Shown here piece after piece: positions 1 through 8,869 of a stretch of DNA of 64,000 bases. This DNA is from M3007 sp031425035 (lineage in GTDB: Bacteria > Bacteroidota > Bacteroidia > Chitinophagales > Saprospiraceae). The stretch's first letter is position 1. Every line of letters starts with the position of its first letter. The position numbers and the translations under genes are program-made. Location: assembly GCA_031425035.1 (NCBI GenBank), contig JANPIN010000083.1, forward strand, positions 16,913 to 80,912. Direction: 5' to 3'. The notes under the pieces were generated by a model. That model worked only from the letters and a program-made list of their open reading frames with translations. It was not told the DNA's origin and searched no databases.

Positions 1-643
1 CCTGACCATTGGGCACCACAAACTGGACGATCTCGCCGGCCAGGGGTTCGGTGCCCGCCAGAAAACGAAAGGTTCCGTCGGGCAACAGTTCGTATAAGCC
101 CCGCCCGATCACCGGCAGCAGCACCTGGTTGTCGACGAGCCGGGCGAACATAATGCTGTTCGGTGGGCGCAGCACCGTAACATGATGATAATCAAATTTA
201 TAGAGGGTAGAAAAAGACTGGAAAAGCACGAAATCGGGGCCCACCAGAATGTGCCAGATCTCCTCTTTGCCGAGCTTATCTGCATCCACGCCGCGGCTGA
301 GCGAGGTGTAGGTAAGTCGCCCGCCGGTATCCGCTTGCCAAAAACCGAATTCAGCGAAACCACCACAGAACACCTCGCCATGCGGGCCGACCGCCACCGC
401 CCGGATGGTTTGTTTTTCCGGCAAAAAAAAGGACGACCAGCGAGCGCCGTCGAATTCCAGCAAACCACCATTATTGCCGGCATATATCCAGCCGCTACCG
501 GTCATATTCTGCGCCAGGGCCCAGTTCTGGTTTTGACCACCATAGTCCGCCGGACTGAAATTGCGAATATGCGGCACTTCCTGCCCGACTACGGAGGCGG
601 ACAGAAACAGTAAAAAAAGGAGGATGGTCTTGAATGGCTGCAC
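1..643 (-). CDS. Two-component-regulator propeller sensor protein, N-terminal part (truncated by window edge)
   Basis: The minus frame is open from a GTG at 641-643 to the window edge, giving 214 residues. It opens with a clear signal peptide (VQPFKTILLFLLFLSASVVGQ) and continues with short propeller-like units: NWALAQNMTGSGWIYAGNNGGLLEF, in abbreviated form NNGGLLEFDG, then AVGPHGEVFCGGFAEFGFW and a later GRGLYELLPDG. These resemble the periplasmic ligand-binding sensor propeller of Bacteroidota LuxR-type or hybrid two-component regulators, which usually also carry a Y_Y_Y domain and a cytoplasmic output domain; those parts lie outside the window. I chose GTG because no ATG sits near the signal peptide. 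DUF983 lies 40 bases upstream on the same strand. Which output domain follows cannot be told here. Confidence 0.72.
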   Translation of the reverse strand, partial: MQPFKTILLFLLFLSASVVGQEVPHIRNFSPADYGGQNQNWALAQNMTGSGWIYAGNNGGLLEFDGARWSSFFLPEKQTIRAVAVGPHGEVFCGGFAEFGFWQADTGGRLTYTSLSRGVDADKLGKEEIWHILVGPDFVLFQSFSTLYKFDYHHVTVLRPPNSIMFARLVDNQVLLPVIGRGLYELLPDGTFRFLAGTEPLAGEIVQFVVPNGQ

Positions 644-683
644 CCGACAAAGAAACGAGGCTGTGGCGAAACGGGAAAGTCCC

Positions 684-1085
684 TTATTTTTTGCCAAATT
701 TCTCGATGGCGTGTGGGTTGTATTTAACGTTTACATTAATCCACATTAAACGGGAAATACGAAAGATGTAGACAAAATTGATCACTAAAAATACGCTGAG
801 CAAGCTGAAAGCCACCGTCTGGCTATAATCGAGCACCCAGACGAAAAAGCCCACAAAACCCAGGCAAAAGAAGCCGGAAACGATGTAGGAAATGAACATG
901 GCCCCATAGTAATAACCCGGTTCGGGAAAGTAGTTCAGGTCACATTGGGGGCAGCGGTGCAACATCTCGAATGGTTTGACGAAGGACCAGCTACCCGTCT
1001 CGAAAGTCTCGCCTTCGTGGCAACGCGGACATTTCAGGTTGAAAATACTATAGGACTTGGAGCCTTTTTTAAACAGAGGGGACAT
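684..1085 (-). CDS. DUF983 family membrane protein
   Basis: The 133-residue protein has an N-terminal zinc-ribbon-like part with two Cys pairs (CPRC and, about 30 residues on, CPQC), the PEPGYYYGAMF motif, and two hydrophobic segments near residues 60-110 that should span the inner membrane. This is the normal layout and size of the DUF983 family, whose function is unknown. The frame opens upstream at 1124, but a TAnnTTTG promoter element at 1112-1119 overlaps that region, so the ATG at 1085 (MSPLFKKGSK) is the better start. The sensor gene follows 40 bases downstream. Confidence 0.85.
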   Translation of the reverse strand: MSPLFKKGSKSYSIFNLKCPRCHEGETFETGSWSFVKPFEMLHRCPQCDLNYFPEPGYYYGAMFISYIVSGFFCLGFVGFFVWVLDYSQTVAFSLLSVFLVINFVYIFRISRLMWINVNVKYNPHAIEKFGKK

Positions 1086-1111
1086 GGCGTAACGTAATTG
1101 TTGATTTACGC

Positions 1112-1119
1112 CAAAGGTA
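1112..1119 (-). promoter_or_regulatory. Promoter -7 element for the DUF983 gene
   Basis: The minus strand reads TACCTTTG, an exact fit to the Bacteroidota -7 consensus TAnnTTTG. No clear TTG is seen 19 bases upstream. Its place argues for translation from 1085 and not from 1124. Confidence 0.5.
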
Positions 1120-1216
1120 CACAATGATGGGGAATTGTTTAGGCAGGGTTGGCAGGCTTGACCGTTAGGGCTGGTTTGGTTAACACCAGTAACCCGTCAA
1201 TTTCCGCAGCGCCTTT

Positions 1217-1513
1217 TTACTGATGAAACGTAGGAAACAGCTTCCGCAGCAAATTCATGGGGGAAAAATCACTTTTTTGCTGAATTCCTTCCACGAAAAC
1301 GAGTTTCATGTGGCGATGTACGCTGGAAACGGCGATGACGAGTGCGGAACTGTTATTTTGTTCCCGACGAACCTGCTGTACCGAATCCAAACGCCAGTCA
1401 TTGGAGTGAATCGCTTGATCGGGCGCTCCTATAAGTTGACTGTCGGCTAAATGGTATCCTCTGGAAGCGAGGGTTTGCAAGGCATCGGGGAGGGAGGTGG
1501 ATGATTTGAGCAT
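1217..1513 (-). CDS. Small conserved Bacteroidota protein (often labelled phosphoribosylpyrophosphate synthetase)
   Basis: 98 residues, no signal peptide. It opens with a helix (SLPDALQTLASRGYHLADSQ), then WRLDSVQQVRREQNNSSALVIAVSS, here abbreviated as WRLDSVQQV and SSALVIAVSS, and ends in a VFVEGI strand. The pattern matches a family of about 100-residue Bacteroidota proteins of the kind DALxxLxxRGY plus SxxVxAIS that databases often name phosphoribosylpyrophosphate synthetase, though the size and lack of a PRPP-binding loop make that name unlikely to be right. I assign no function. The gene stands alone between DUF983 and the barrel protein. Confidence 0.6.
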   Translation of the reverse strand: MLKSSTSLPDALQTLASRGYHLADSQLIGAPDQAIHSNDWRLDSVQQVRREQNNSSALVIAVSSVHRHMKLVFVEGIQQKSDFSPMNLLRKLFPTFHQ

Positions 1514-1693
1514 AGAATTACTTTTTACTTTTTGCGGGATGCTGATTAAAAACGTGTGCCAGACCTAAACGCGGCCTCCGGGTGTAAATTTCAGTTAACA
1601 ATAGTTAAATGTGTTATTGTCAAATTTGTACATTGCCCGAATGCAGACAACCGTCCGGCTGGTTTGCTCGTACATGTCCTTTAAAATACCGCA

Positions 1694-2773
1694 ATGAGGG
1701 TGAGTTTATGGAGAATGGGTGCCCTGGCGCTCCTGCTCAGTATGGGGAGCCGGCTGCCGGCCCAGACACTGGAACCAAGTGCCGATACGATCGTCCGGTT
1801 TTTTGGTGTACCGCTTGTATCCTACAGTAATGATACCCGCTGGGGCTTCGGCGCGGCTGGGATAGTGACATTTCGAGGAAAACCGTTGCGTTCCAGTGTG
1901 ACCTTTGGGGCGCTTTATACCCAGCGCAAACAGGTGCTGCTCTATTTCCCTTTCCAGTTGTTCGATCGCAGCGGCCAGTGGCGGGCTTATGGGGAGGCGG
2001 GTTGGTATCGTTATTTACACCAGTATTTCGGCATCGGCAACCAATATGCCGATGATTTCCTGGAAACCTATACGGCCCGATATCCACGCCTGCGCCTGAC
2101 CGTGCTGCGCAATCTCAATGCCCGCCAGCTGGTTGGTTTGCGGTATAACATCGACGTGTACCGGGTGGTCAGCAGTATGGCCGGCAGCGAAGTAGCGCGC
2201 GGTTTGCCGCCCGGCGCCCGCGGTGGCCGTTCCTCCGGTTTTGGACCGGTGTGGTTATACGATTCCCGAAACAACCAGTTCTACCCACATCGGGGCTGGC
2301 TGACCGAAGCGGCACTGGTGGGTGAGCATGCCTTCACCGGCAGCAATTTCGAGTTTCTGCGCTTATCCCTCGATGCAACGCGCTACTGGCCGCTGGGCGC
2401 CCGGATGACGCTGGCTACCCAGGTGATCGCCCAGTTCACCGGCGGCCATGCGCCGTTTTTCAATCTTTCCCAGCTCGGCGGGACCAAACGCCTGCGCGGT
2501 TATCCGGATGGAAAATATCGCGACCGCCACCTGTTGTTGGGCCAGGCCGAATGGCGCTTTCCCATTGTCTGGCGGTTTAAGGGCGCTGTGTTTGCCGGGG
2601 CCGGTACCGTCTTCGGCAGTCCGGGAGAGACCTGGCACTGGCGACCGGAAGGCGGGCTTGGCCTGCGTTTTGAATTTGATAAAAAGCAACAATTACATTT
2701 GCGCCTGGATTATGGGGTGGGCGAAGGCCGCAAAAATTCCGGCTTTTACCTCACTTTCGGCGAAGCACTTTGA
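1694..2773 (+). CDS. BamA/TamA-family outer membrane beta-barrel protein
   Basis: 359 residues with a signal peptide ending near MGSRLPAQ and then almost only amphipathic beta strands. Near residues 255-270 is LGGTKRLRGYPDGKYRD, which fits the conserved barrel-lumen loop motif (V/L)RG(F/Y) of the Omp85 superfamily, followed by strands such as LLLGQAEWRFP. The length fits a barrel-only member (bacterial surface antigen D15-like) with no or almost no POTRA domain, so it is not the main BamA. These proteins sit in the outer membrane; substrate unknown. It may be cotranscribed with the glycosyltransferase 57 bases downstream. A later Met (MGALALLL) is an alternative start. Confidence 0.82.
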   Translation: MRVSLWRMGALALLLSMGSRLPAQTLEPSADTIVRFFGVPLVSYSNDTRWGFGAAGIVTFRGKPLRSSVTFGALYTQRKQVLLYFPFQLFDRSGQWRAYGEAGWYRYLHQYFGIGNQYADDFLETYTARYPRLRLTVLRNLNARQLVGLRYNIDVYRVVSSMAGSEVARGLPPGARGGRSSGFGPVWLYDSRNNQFYPHRGWLTEAALVGEHAFTGSNFEFLRLSLDATRYWPLGARMTLATQVIAQFTGGHAPFFNLSQLGGTKRLRGYPDGKYRDRHLLLGQAEWRFPIVWRFKGAVFAGAGTVFGSPGETWHWRPEGGLGLRFEFDKKQQLHLRLDYGVGEGRKNSGFYLTFGEAL

Positions 2774-2830
2774 AGCATGGTCGAAACAAACACTGAAGAA
2801 ATTTTTGACTGAGGATTACTCCTTTTTGTG

Positions 2831-3529
2831 ATGCAGGAACAAACGAAAATATCGATCATTATTCCGGTATATAATGAAGCGGAACGCATTGGGCCACTGG
2901 TCACTTTTTTAAGGACCCATGGGGCAGCTATCGTGGGCGAAATTCTGATTGTGGACGGCGGCAGTCAGGATGCGACCATCCAGCTGGCTACGGCTGCCGG
3001 CGCCCGGGCACTGTCCTGTTCCGTGTGTAGCCGGGCGGCGCAGATGAATTTTGGCGCGGAACAGGCGCAGTCGGAAGTGCTCTACTTCGTGCATGCCGAC
3101 ACCCGGCCACCCGTTTCATTTGCCAGTGATATTCAGGCGGCCATGACCGACGGCCAGGTCATGGGTTGTTACCGTTACCAGTTCGATTCGCCCGGCATAC
3201 TGTTGAAAATCAATGCTTATTTCAATCGGTTCCCGTGGTTATGGTGTCAGGGCGGCGACAAAACCTTTTTTATCCGCCGCGAAACCTTTGCCGAACTGGG
3301 GGGATATGACGAGTATTACACCATCATGGAAGAATATGATTTCCTGCGGCGGGCCATGAAAAAATATCCCCTGTACACCGTTCCCAAATACGCCATCGTC
3401 TCGGCCAGGAAATATGAACAAAACGGCTGGCTGCGGGTGCAACTGGCCAACACGCTGGTCTTTTATCTATTCCGTTTTCGGGTACCGCCCATGCGCTTGA
3501 AGCGCGTTTATAAAACCATGTTGCGTTAA
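2831..3529 (+). CDS. Family 2 glycosyltransferase, TIGR04283-like
   Basis: 232 residues in a GT-A fold. Visible motifs: ISIIIPVYNEAERI at the N-terminus, VDGGSQDAT for the nucleotide-binding loop, a DxD-like HADTRPP near residue 90, and QGGDKTFFIRR with EEYDFLRR toward the acceptor site. This set matches the small glycosyltransferases of family TIGR04283, found in arsenosugar and radical-SAM associated clusters and in many others. No radical SAM gene is in view, so the substrate is open. The frame also runs to a GTG three bases upstream; ATG at 2831 is preferred. A DUF547 gene follows 31 bases downstream. Confidence 0.82.
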   Translation: MQEQTKISIIIPVYNEAERIGPLVTFLRTHGAAIVGEILIVDGGSQDATIQLATAAGARALSCSVCSRAAQMNFGAEQAQSEVLYFVHADTRPPVSFASDIQAAMTDGQVMGCYRYQFDSPGILLKINAYFNRFPWLWCQGGDKTFFIRRETFAELGGYDEYYTIMEEYDFLRRAMKKYPLYTVPKYAIVSARKYEQNGWLRVQLANTLVFYLFRFRVPPMRLKRVYKTMLR

Positions 3530-3560
3530 ATCGCGTACTTACCTGTTCAAAACACACTTC

Positions 3561-4340
3561 ATGAAAAAGTCTCTTTTAATTACCCTGGCCGTTCTTTCTA
3601 CCCTGGTCATCTGGTTTACCTGCACGAATTGCCGCAGTATAAAACGCAATACCGACTCCAAACCCGTTACCCATGAAAAATGGAATGCCCTGCTCAAAAA
3701 ATACGTACACGATGACGGCCTGGTCGACTATAAAGGTTTTATGCGCGACACGGCAGCCCTCAACGACTACCTGCACGTAGTGGAATCGGCCCACCCCAGT
3801 GATAAAAACTGGAGCCGCAATGAACAGATGGCCTACTGGATCAATGCCTATAATGCCTACACCATCCAGCTCATACTGCGCAATTATCCGCTCGCCAGCA
3901 TCAAGGATATTAAAAAAGGCGTGGCTTTTGTGAACTCCGTCTGGGATATTAAATTCATTCATATTCAGGGCTTTACCTACGACCTGAATAACATCGAACA
4001 TAACATTTTGCGGCCCGTGTTCAAAGATGCCCGTATCCATGCGGCCGTCAACTGTGCTTCTTACTCCTGCCCGAAACTTATGAATGAAGCTTATACGGCC
4101 GATAAACTGGAAAAACAACTGGACGCCGGTATGCGTGCCTTTGTCAACGATCCAAAACGCAATCAGATCAAAGCGGATCAGGCCAAAATCTCAGAAATAT
4201 TTAAATGGTTCAAAGGCGACTTCGATCGCGACGGCGGTTCCGTCCGGGAATTTCTAAATAAATATTCTACGGTTAAATTAACTAAAAATACAGACATTAG
4301 CCACTTGGATTACGACTGGAAATTGAACGAAGCGAAATAG
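3561..4340 (+). CDS. DUF547 domain protein, exported or membrane-anchored
   Basis: 259 residues. An N-terminal hydrophobic segment (LLITLAVLSTLVIWFTC) directs export; the cysteine at its end could be a lipobox but the match is weak. The rest shows DUF547 marks: VDYKGF, MAYWINAYNAYTIQLIL, and VNCASYSCPKL, whose Cys and His residues are conserved in the family and recall a transglutaminase or NlpC-like fold. No function is established for DUF547. Only 10 bases separate it from the histidine kinase downstream, so the two are probably cotranscribed. Confidence 0.85.
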   Translation: MKKSLLITLAVLSTLVIWFTCTNCRSIKRNTDSKPVTHEKWNALLKKYVHDDGLVDYKGFMRDTAALNDYLHVVESAHPSDKNWSRNEQMAYWINAYNAYTIQLILRNYPLASIKDIKKGVAFVNSVWDIKFIHIQGFTYDLNNIEHNILRPVFKDARIHAAVNCASYSCPKLMNEAYTADKLEKQLDAGMRAFVNDPKRNQIKADQAKISEIFKWFKGDFDRDGGSVREFLNKYSTVKLTKNTDISHLDYDWKLNEAK

Positions 4341-4350
4341 AAAGTACATC

Positions 4351-5964
4351 ATGCAACAAGTGCTCGATTTTTTTTTAAAACTTTTCGATACCAGCGATTT
4401 CCCGGCACGCTGGCATTGCGGGCGCTGGACTGATTTTCATGGCTGGCTGTACATTATTTCCGACCTGCTCATCTGGTCGGCCTATTTTGCAATTCCGCTC
4501 TTGATTTTCAATTATATCCGCAAGAAGGAGGTTCCTTTTCACCGGGTATTTTACTTATTCGGCACTTTTATATTTGCCTGTGGCACGACCCACCTGCTGG
4601 ATGCACTCATTTTCTGGGAGCCGCTTTACCGCCTGAGTGCTTTGGTTCGGCTGGGTACGGGTATTGTAAGCTGGCTGACCGTGCTGACCCTTTTACAGGT
4701 GCTGCCCATCGCATTTGCCATGCGGACTTCCACCGATTTTGAAAAAGAGATCGAGAAACGAAAAACGATCGAGCAGGAATTGAACAAGAACAATCACCTG
4801 CTCAATCATGCCCAGCAAATTGCGAAACTGGGTCACTGGGAATGGCGGAAAAAGGATGGCGTGCAGATCCAGGGATCGACGGAGTTACGGCGCATTTACG
4901 GAATTTCCAATGGCAACGGCTCCTTGCTTTACGAGGATTTCCTGCAACGCACGCACCCGGACGACCAACCGCAGATGATCGCCGACTGGCGGGTAGCCAC
5001 CCAAAAAGGGCATCTGGAACCGGCTTATTACCGGATAATAAATGACGCTCAGCAATATATCCACGTGCTGGTACGTGGCGATGCGATCGTCAATGAAGGC
5101 GGGGAAATCACCGGACTGATCGGCACCGTGCAGGACGTCAGCCAAATCAGGAGAAATGAAGAGGACCTGCTGCATAAGACCCGGGAACTGGAAAGTAAGG
5201 TCGCCGAGCTGAAAAGGTTCGCCTTTATCGCCTCCCATGACCTGAAGGAGCCACTGCGCAAAATCAGCGTTTTCGCTTCCCGCTTCCGGGAAATATATAG
5301 TGAAACGCTGCCGCCAAAAGGCCTGGAATACTTACAGAAAATCCAGGACAATGCCGGTCGTCAGCAGCAACTGGTCGACGAGATCATGCAGTTGTCTCAA
5401 TTAGCCGATACCGAAGATAAACGGGAATGGTCTTCTCTGAATAGCCTGGCGCAGGAAGCCTGTGATGACCTCGAACTACTGATCCGGGAAAATGATGCCC
5501 TGGTGGACATCGGGACTTTGCCGCAGGCTTTTGTAGTGCCCGTGCAGATTCGCATCCTGTTCCAGAACCTGATTAATAATGCGCTCAAATTCCGCCGGCC
5601 GGAGCAACGTTCAGAAATTCATATTTCCGGTGACCTGGTATCGCTGGCCGATCTGGGTTGGCCTCAAGAAGTTTCCGATGATTTTAGCATCATGAACGAC
5701 CCGAATTTTCGTAAACGCGAACAATACTGCCGCCTGGTAGTCCGGGATAATGGTATTGGCTTTTCCCCGGAATACGCAACCTCCATTTTTGAAATATTCA
5801 GACGGCTGCACGGTCAGGAGTATGCTGGCACTGGACTCGGACTGGCTATTTGCAAGCAAATTGTGGACAATCACCGGGGCCTTATTACCGCTACCGGACG
5901 CCCGGGAGAAGGGGCCACTTTTACAATGTACCTCCCCGTTGCCAGTGGCAATCTGCCATCCTAA
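4351..5964 (+). CDS. Sensor histidine kinase with ethylene-receptor-like membrane domain
   Basis: 537 residues. Residues about 33-125 form three hydrophobic helices holding ISDLLIWSAYFAIP, IFACGTTHLLD and a third segment near GIVSWLTVLTLL. Asp38, Tyr45, Cys77 and His81 match in kind and spacing the Asp25, Tyr32, Cys65 and His69 that bind copper and ethylene in plant ETR1. A PAS domain follows (about 155-268), a short coiled coil, then the kinase: SHDLKEPLRKI with phospho-acceptor His296, N box near FQNLINNALKF (404-414), VRDNGIGF and GTGLGLAI (493-500). There is no receiver domain and no regulator gene next door. Whether it binds ethylene, copper or something else is inference. nadR starts 11 bases downstream. 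Confidence 0.9.
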   Translation: MQQVLDFFLKLFDTSDFPARWHCGRWTDFHGWLYIISDLLIWSAYFAIPLLIFNYIRKKEVPFHRVFYLFGTFIFACGTTHLLDALIFWEPLYRLSALVRLGTGIVSWLTVLTLLQVLPIAFAMRTSTDFEKEIEKRKTIEQELNKNNHLLNHAQQIAKLGHWEWRKKDGVQIQGSTELRRIYGISNGNGSLLYEDFLQRTHPDDQPQMIADWRVATQKGHLEPAYYRIINDAQQYIHVLVRGDAIVNEGGEITGLIGTVQDVSQIRRNEEDLLHKTRELESKVAELKRFAFIASHDLKEPLRKISVFASRFREIYSETLPPKGLEYLQKIQDNAGRQQQLVDEIMQLSQLADTEDKREWSSLNSLAQEACDDLELLIRENDALVDIGTLPQAFVVPVQIRILFQNLINNALKFRRPEQRSEIHISGDLVSLADLGWPQEVSDDFSIMNDPNFRKREQYCRLVVRDNGIGFSPEYATSIFEIFRRLHGQEYAGTGLGLAICKQIVDNHRGLITATGRPGEGATFTMYLPVASGNLPS

Positions 5965-5975
5965 CCGGTTAATAT

Positions 5976-6968
5976 ATGAAAAACGGCTTTTTACTGGGTA
6001 AATTCATGCCCCTGCACACCGGGCATGTACATCTGATCCGTACGGCTCAGGCCCAGTGCGACCACCTGACCATTCTGGTTTGCTCCATCGCCGGCGAGCC
6101 TATTCCGGGCTGGCTGCGCTACTACTGGATAAAAAATACTTTTCCCGAGCTGGATGTACGCCACGTGACCGATGAAAACCCGCAGCAACCCGCCGATCAC
6201 GCCTTCTTCCGGGAAATATGGGTTCATACCATTCGCCGCAACACCCCGCCGGATATCGAGGTTGTTTTTAGTTCCGAAAAGTATGGGGACGAACTCGCCG
6301 CCAGGCTGGGTATTACCCACGTTTGTGTCGACCGCGAGCGAATGACCGTACCCATTTCGACCAGCCAGATCCGGCAAAACCCGCAGCTTTACTGGTCATA
6401 TTTGCCGGAACTGGTCCGCCCCTATTATATCCAGCGCGTGGCTTTGCTCGGTCCGGAAAGTTCTGGTAAAAGTTACCTCTCCGCACATTTGGCCGCGCAT
6501 TTCCAAACCGCTTTCGTGGAAGAATATGGCCGCACCTATTGCGAGAAGTTCGGTATGGATTTAAACGACCTCGACTATGCGCACATTGCCGGCGGTCAGT
6601 TATACCGCGAAGACGAGGTGGCCAAAACCGCTAATCGCGTCTTGTTCTGTGATACGGAGTTAATCGTGACCCAGGTCTGGAGCGAAATCTATTTTAACGG
6701 CCGCTGCCAGCCATGGATCCTGTGGGCCAACCACCTGCGTCGCTACGATCTGTTTTTACTGATGAAACCGGATATTCCCTGGCAGAACGACGGCCTGCGC
6801 GAATACGAACACCAGCGCGACGGCATGTTCGAGCGTTTGTTGCAGGAGTTGCGCAGCCGGAATTTACCGCATGCGGTGATCAGCGGTGGTTTTGAAGAAC
6901 GGACAAATATGGCGGTCGCGGCAGTGGAAGGACTACTGCAGGCGGGAAATTCACAGTTCGCTCAATAG
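5976..6968 (+). CDS. nadR: NadR-type bifunctional NMN adenylyltransferase / ribosylnicotinamide kinase
   Basis: 330 residues in two parts. The N-terminal half is a nucleotidyltransferase with GKFMPLHTGH (residues 8-17, the HxGH signature) and ISTSQIR (127-133), which joins NMN and ATP to give NAD. The C-terminal half is a P-loop kinase with LLGPESSGKS (Walker A, about 157-166), expected to phosphorylate nicotinamide riboside. There is no N-terminal helix-turn-helix, so this is the enzymatic NadR form and not the enterobacterial repressor. It is cytosolic NAD salvage. The last 7 bases overlap the end of the convergent hemE gene. Confidence 0.88.
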   Translation: MKNGFLLGKFMPLHTGHVHLIRTAQAQCDHLTILVCSIAGEPIPGWLRYYWIKNTFPELDVRHVTDENPQQPADHAFFREIWVHTIRRNTPPDIEVVFSSEKYGDELAARLGITHVCVDRERMTVPISTSQIRQNPQLYWSYLPELVRPYYIQRVALLGPESSGKSYLSAHLAAHFQTAFVEEYGRTYCEKFGMDLNDLDYAHIAGGQLYREDEVAKTANRVLFCDTELIVTQVWSEIYFNGRCQPWILWANHLRRYDLFLLMKPDIPWQNDGLREYEHQRDGMFERLLQELRSRNLPHAVISGGFEERTNMAVAAVEGLLQAGNSQFAQ

Positions 6969-8014
6969 CGGAATTCTTTCACCGTATCTACGAATGCACG
7001 TACGCCATCCAGCGGCGTATCCGGATACACGCCATGGCCCAGGTTGACAATATGCCGGCCGCCAAAGGCTTGTAACATCGCGCGGGTTTCCTGTTTAATG
7101 CTTTGGTGGCTGCCGTATAACGCGCAGGGATCTAGATTACCCTGGAGTATTTTGCTCCCGCCGGTGATCTTTTTAGCCCATTCCGGCGACATGTTCCAAT
7201 CCAAGCCCAGCACCTGGCAGGGCAGACCGGCTAAGTCCTCCATGGAGAACCAGGCGCCTTTGGCAAAGACCGTTTTCGGCACTTCTGGCAGCGCTTCGCA
7301 AATACGTTGCAGGTAAGGAATAGCAAACTGGCGGTAGTGTTCTGCCGGTAATTCGCCGGCCCAGGAATCGAACACCTGGATCAGATCTACGCCGGCAGCG
7401 ATCTGCCCGCGCAGGTAAGCGATGGTGGTTTCGGTGATCTTATCGAGCAGCGCGTGGGCCATAGCCGGTTCGGTGTACAATAAACGGCGGGCTTTGGAGA
7501 ACGTCTTACTGCCGCTGCCTTCGACCATATAGGCCAGGATGGTCCAGGGTGCGCCGGCAAATCCGATCAGCGGAACCCGGCCGTTCAGGGCACGTTTGGT
7601 AATACGCAAGGCTTCATACACGTAGTCCAGGCGGTCGGCGGCAGCGGCGCCGGCTAGCAGGGCGGTAATATCTGCTTCCTGTTCGATGGTTCTGGGAAAA
7701 CGCGGGCCTTTGGCTTCGACCATGTCGTAGCTCAGTCCCATGGCTTCCGGCACCACCAGAATGTCGGAGAAAATGATGGCTGCATCCACACCGAGTTCAT
7801 CCACGGGTTGGATAGTGGCTTCGGCGGCGGCTTCCGGGGTTTTTACAAACACTTTAAAATCGGGAAAATTGGCGCGTAAAGCCCGGTATTGCGGTAAAAT
7901 CCGCCCGGCCTGACGCATGAGCCAAACGGGTGGGCGTTCCACCATTTCACCATGAACGGTTCGCAAAAACAAGGTGGCATCAAAACTGGGGGTACTCGGC
8001 AGGTCGGTAGACAT
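6962..8014 (-). CDS. hemE: Uroporphyrinogen decarboxylase
   Basis: 350 residues, the usual length. PPVWLMRQAGRILPQYR near the N-terminus is the family signature that holds the substrate-binding arginines; IIFSDILVVPEAMG supplies the conserved Asp, and GFAGAPWTILAYMVEG and NLGHGVYPDTP are further hallmarks. The enzyme removes four carboxyl groups from uroporphyrinogen III to give coproporphyrinogen III in haem synthesis. No other haem gene is next to it. It ends 7 bases inside the nadR stop region, a tail-to-tail overlap. Confidence 0.97.
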   Translation of the reverse strand: MSTDLPSTPSFDATLFLRTVHGEMVERPPVWLMRQAGRILPQYRALRANFPDFKVFVKTPEAAAEATIQPVDELGVDAAIIFSDILVVPEAMGLSYDMVEAKGPRFPRTIEQEADITALLAGAAAADRLDYVYEALRITKRALNGRVPLIGFAGAPWTILAYMVEGSGSKTFSKARRLLYTEPAMAHALLDKITETTIAYLRGQIAAGVDLIQVFDSWAGELPAEHYRQFAIPYLQRICEALPEVPKTVFAKGAWFSMEDLAGLPCQVLGLDWNMSPEWAKKITGGSKILQGNLDPCALYGSHQSIKQETRAMLQAFGGRHIVNLGHGVYPDTPLDGVRAFVDTVKEFRY

Positions 8015-8059
8015 AGGTAGTGTTCGGGATTTACCCCTTAGTTATTTCATTGTTGGCCG

Positions 8060-8067
8060 CAAAGGTA
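8060..8067 (-). promoter_or_regulatory. Promoter -7 element for hemE
   Basis: The minus strand reads TACCTTTG followed by GC, an exact TAnnTTTG match 45 bases before the hemE start. The triplet 19 bases upstream is TAG, one base off TTG. Confidence 0.5.
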
Positions 8068-8203
8068 ATCAGCCCGGCGGCTATGCCTAAGCTGGTCAGG
8101 GACTTGACCAAAAGGTGACGCAAGTTTTCCGTCGTGTCTCGTCGTGTCGTCGTGGTAGAAAAAATTTATACACCACAACGGCACAACGGAAAGGTGGGGC
8201 ACG

Positions 8204-8863
8204 TCAAGTGTTCTGCGTGTTTAATACGGAAAATGTTATGCCAATAACTCGCTCAAAATCAGCTATATACATCGGGTCAGCCGGGCACCACCGGGGCGGA
8301 TAGCCGTGTTTTAAACAGAAATAATCCGCTACCACATCCCCTTGCTGTTCAAAATTGAAATCTGCCAGTCCCCTACCCTGTTCGGTCGCTTGTCGAAGGC
8401 CGGGAATGCCGCCGTAATTATAGCCTTCCGTCGTGCGTTGCGCATACAAGGCCCGCGGAATATACACGGAGCCCCGGTGCTGATACTGCCACACATGCAC
8501 CATTTCATGGATGAAATGCGGTTCCGAAAGTGGTCCCCAGGTGTTGATCATCTGGAAACTCACGTAAGCGAGCTGCTGACGCCGGCAAACTAACCGGGCG
8601 TGTTCATCCAGCCGGACTTTTGCATATTGTATACTGTTTCCAAACACATTTTGCGCCAGCGCTATTTCCTGCGGATACAGACGGCGGGTCCGCGGTTTAC
8701 ATACCTGATGGACCAGCAGCGCCATTTCCGGCAAATACAAACAGTCCAACAGCAGCAACACAGCCTCCATCAACCGCCAGGCCAGGCGTTGGGGATAGGT
8801 CACTGTGTATCCAGGATCCAGGCCCCTTAGATAGGCCCAAAAGCGTTGCCAGCGAATAATCAA
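8204..8863 (-). CDS. Putative zinc metalloprotease-like protein (HExxH)
   Basis: 219 residues. A hydrophobic stretch (LMEAVLLLLDCLYLP, residues 31-45) lies near the N-terminus, and FIHEMVHVWQYQH at 117-129 carries an HExxH zinc site. The sequence before it (LYPQEIALAQNVFGNSIQYAKVRL) resembles the DUF4157-like or vgr-related families that have HEMTHVWQ. A second possible ligand region is QQGDVVADYF near 192-201. Substrate unknown; it may be an inactive relative. The stop lies close to a degraded repeat region. Its upstream gap carries tandem GGTTTG runs, and the ABC permease gene lies beyond. Confidence 0.6.
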   Translation of the reverse strand: MIIRWQRFWAYLRGLDPGYTVTYPQRLAWRLMEAVLLLLDCLYLPEMALLVHQVCKPRTRRLYPQEIALAQNVFGNSIQYAKVRLDEHARLVCRRQQLAYVSFQMINTWGPLSEPHFIHEMVHVWQYQHRGSVYIPRALYAQRTTEGYNYGGIPGLRQATEQGRGLADFNFEQQGDVVADYFCLKHGYPPRWCPADPMYIADFERVIGITFSVLNTQNT

Positions 8864-8869
8864 GGTGGA

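Noticed and set aside
8100..8203. CGTCGTGTCGTCGTGG run as a small gene
   Set aside because: Low-complexity text common between Bacteroidota genes; the frame over it has no start signal and extends antisense into the metalloprotease-like gene.
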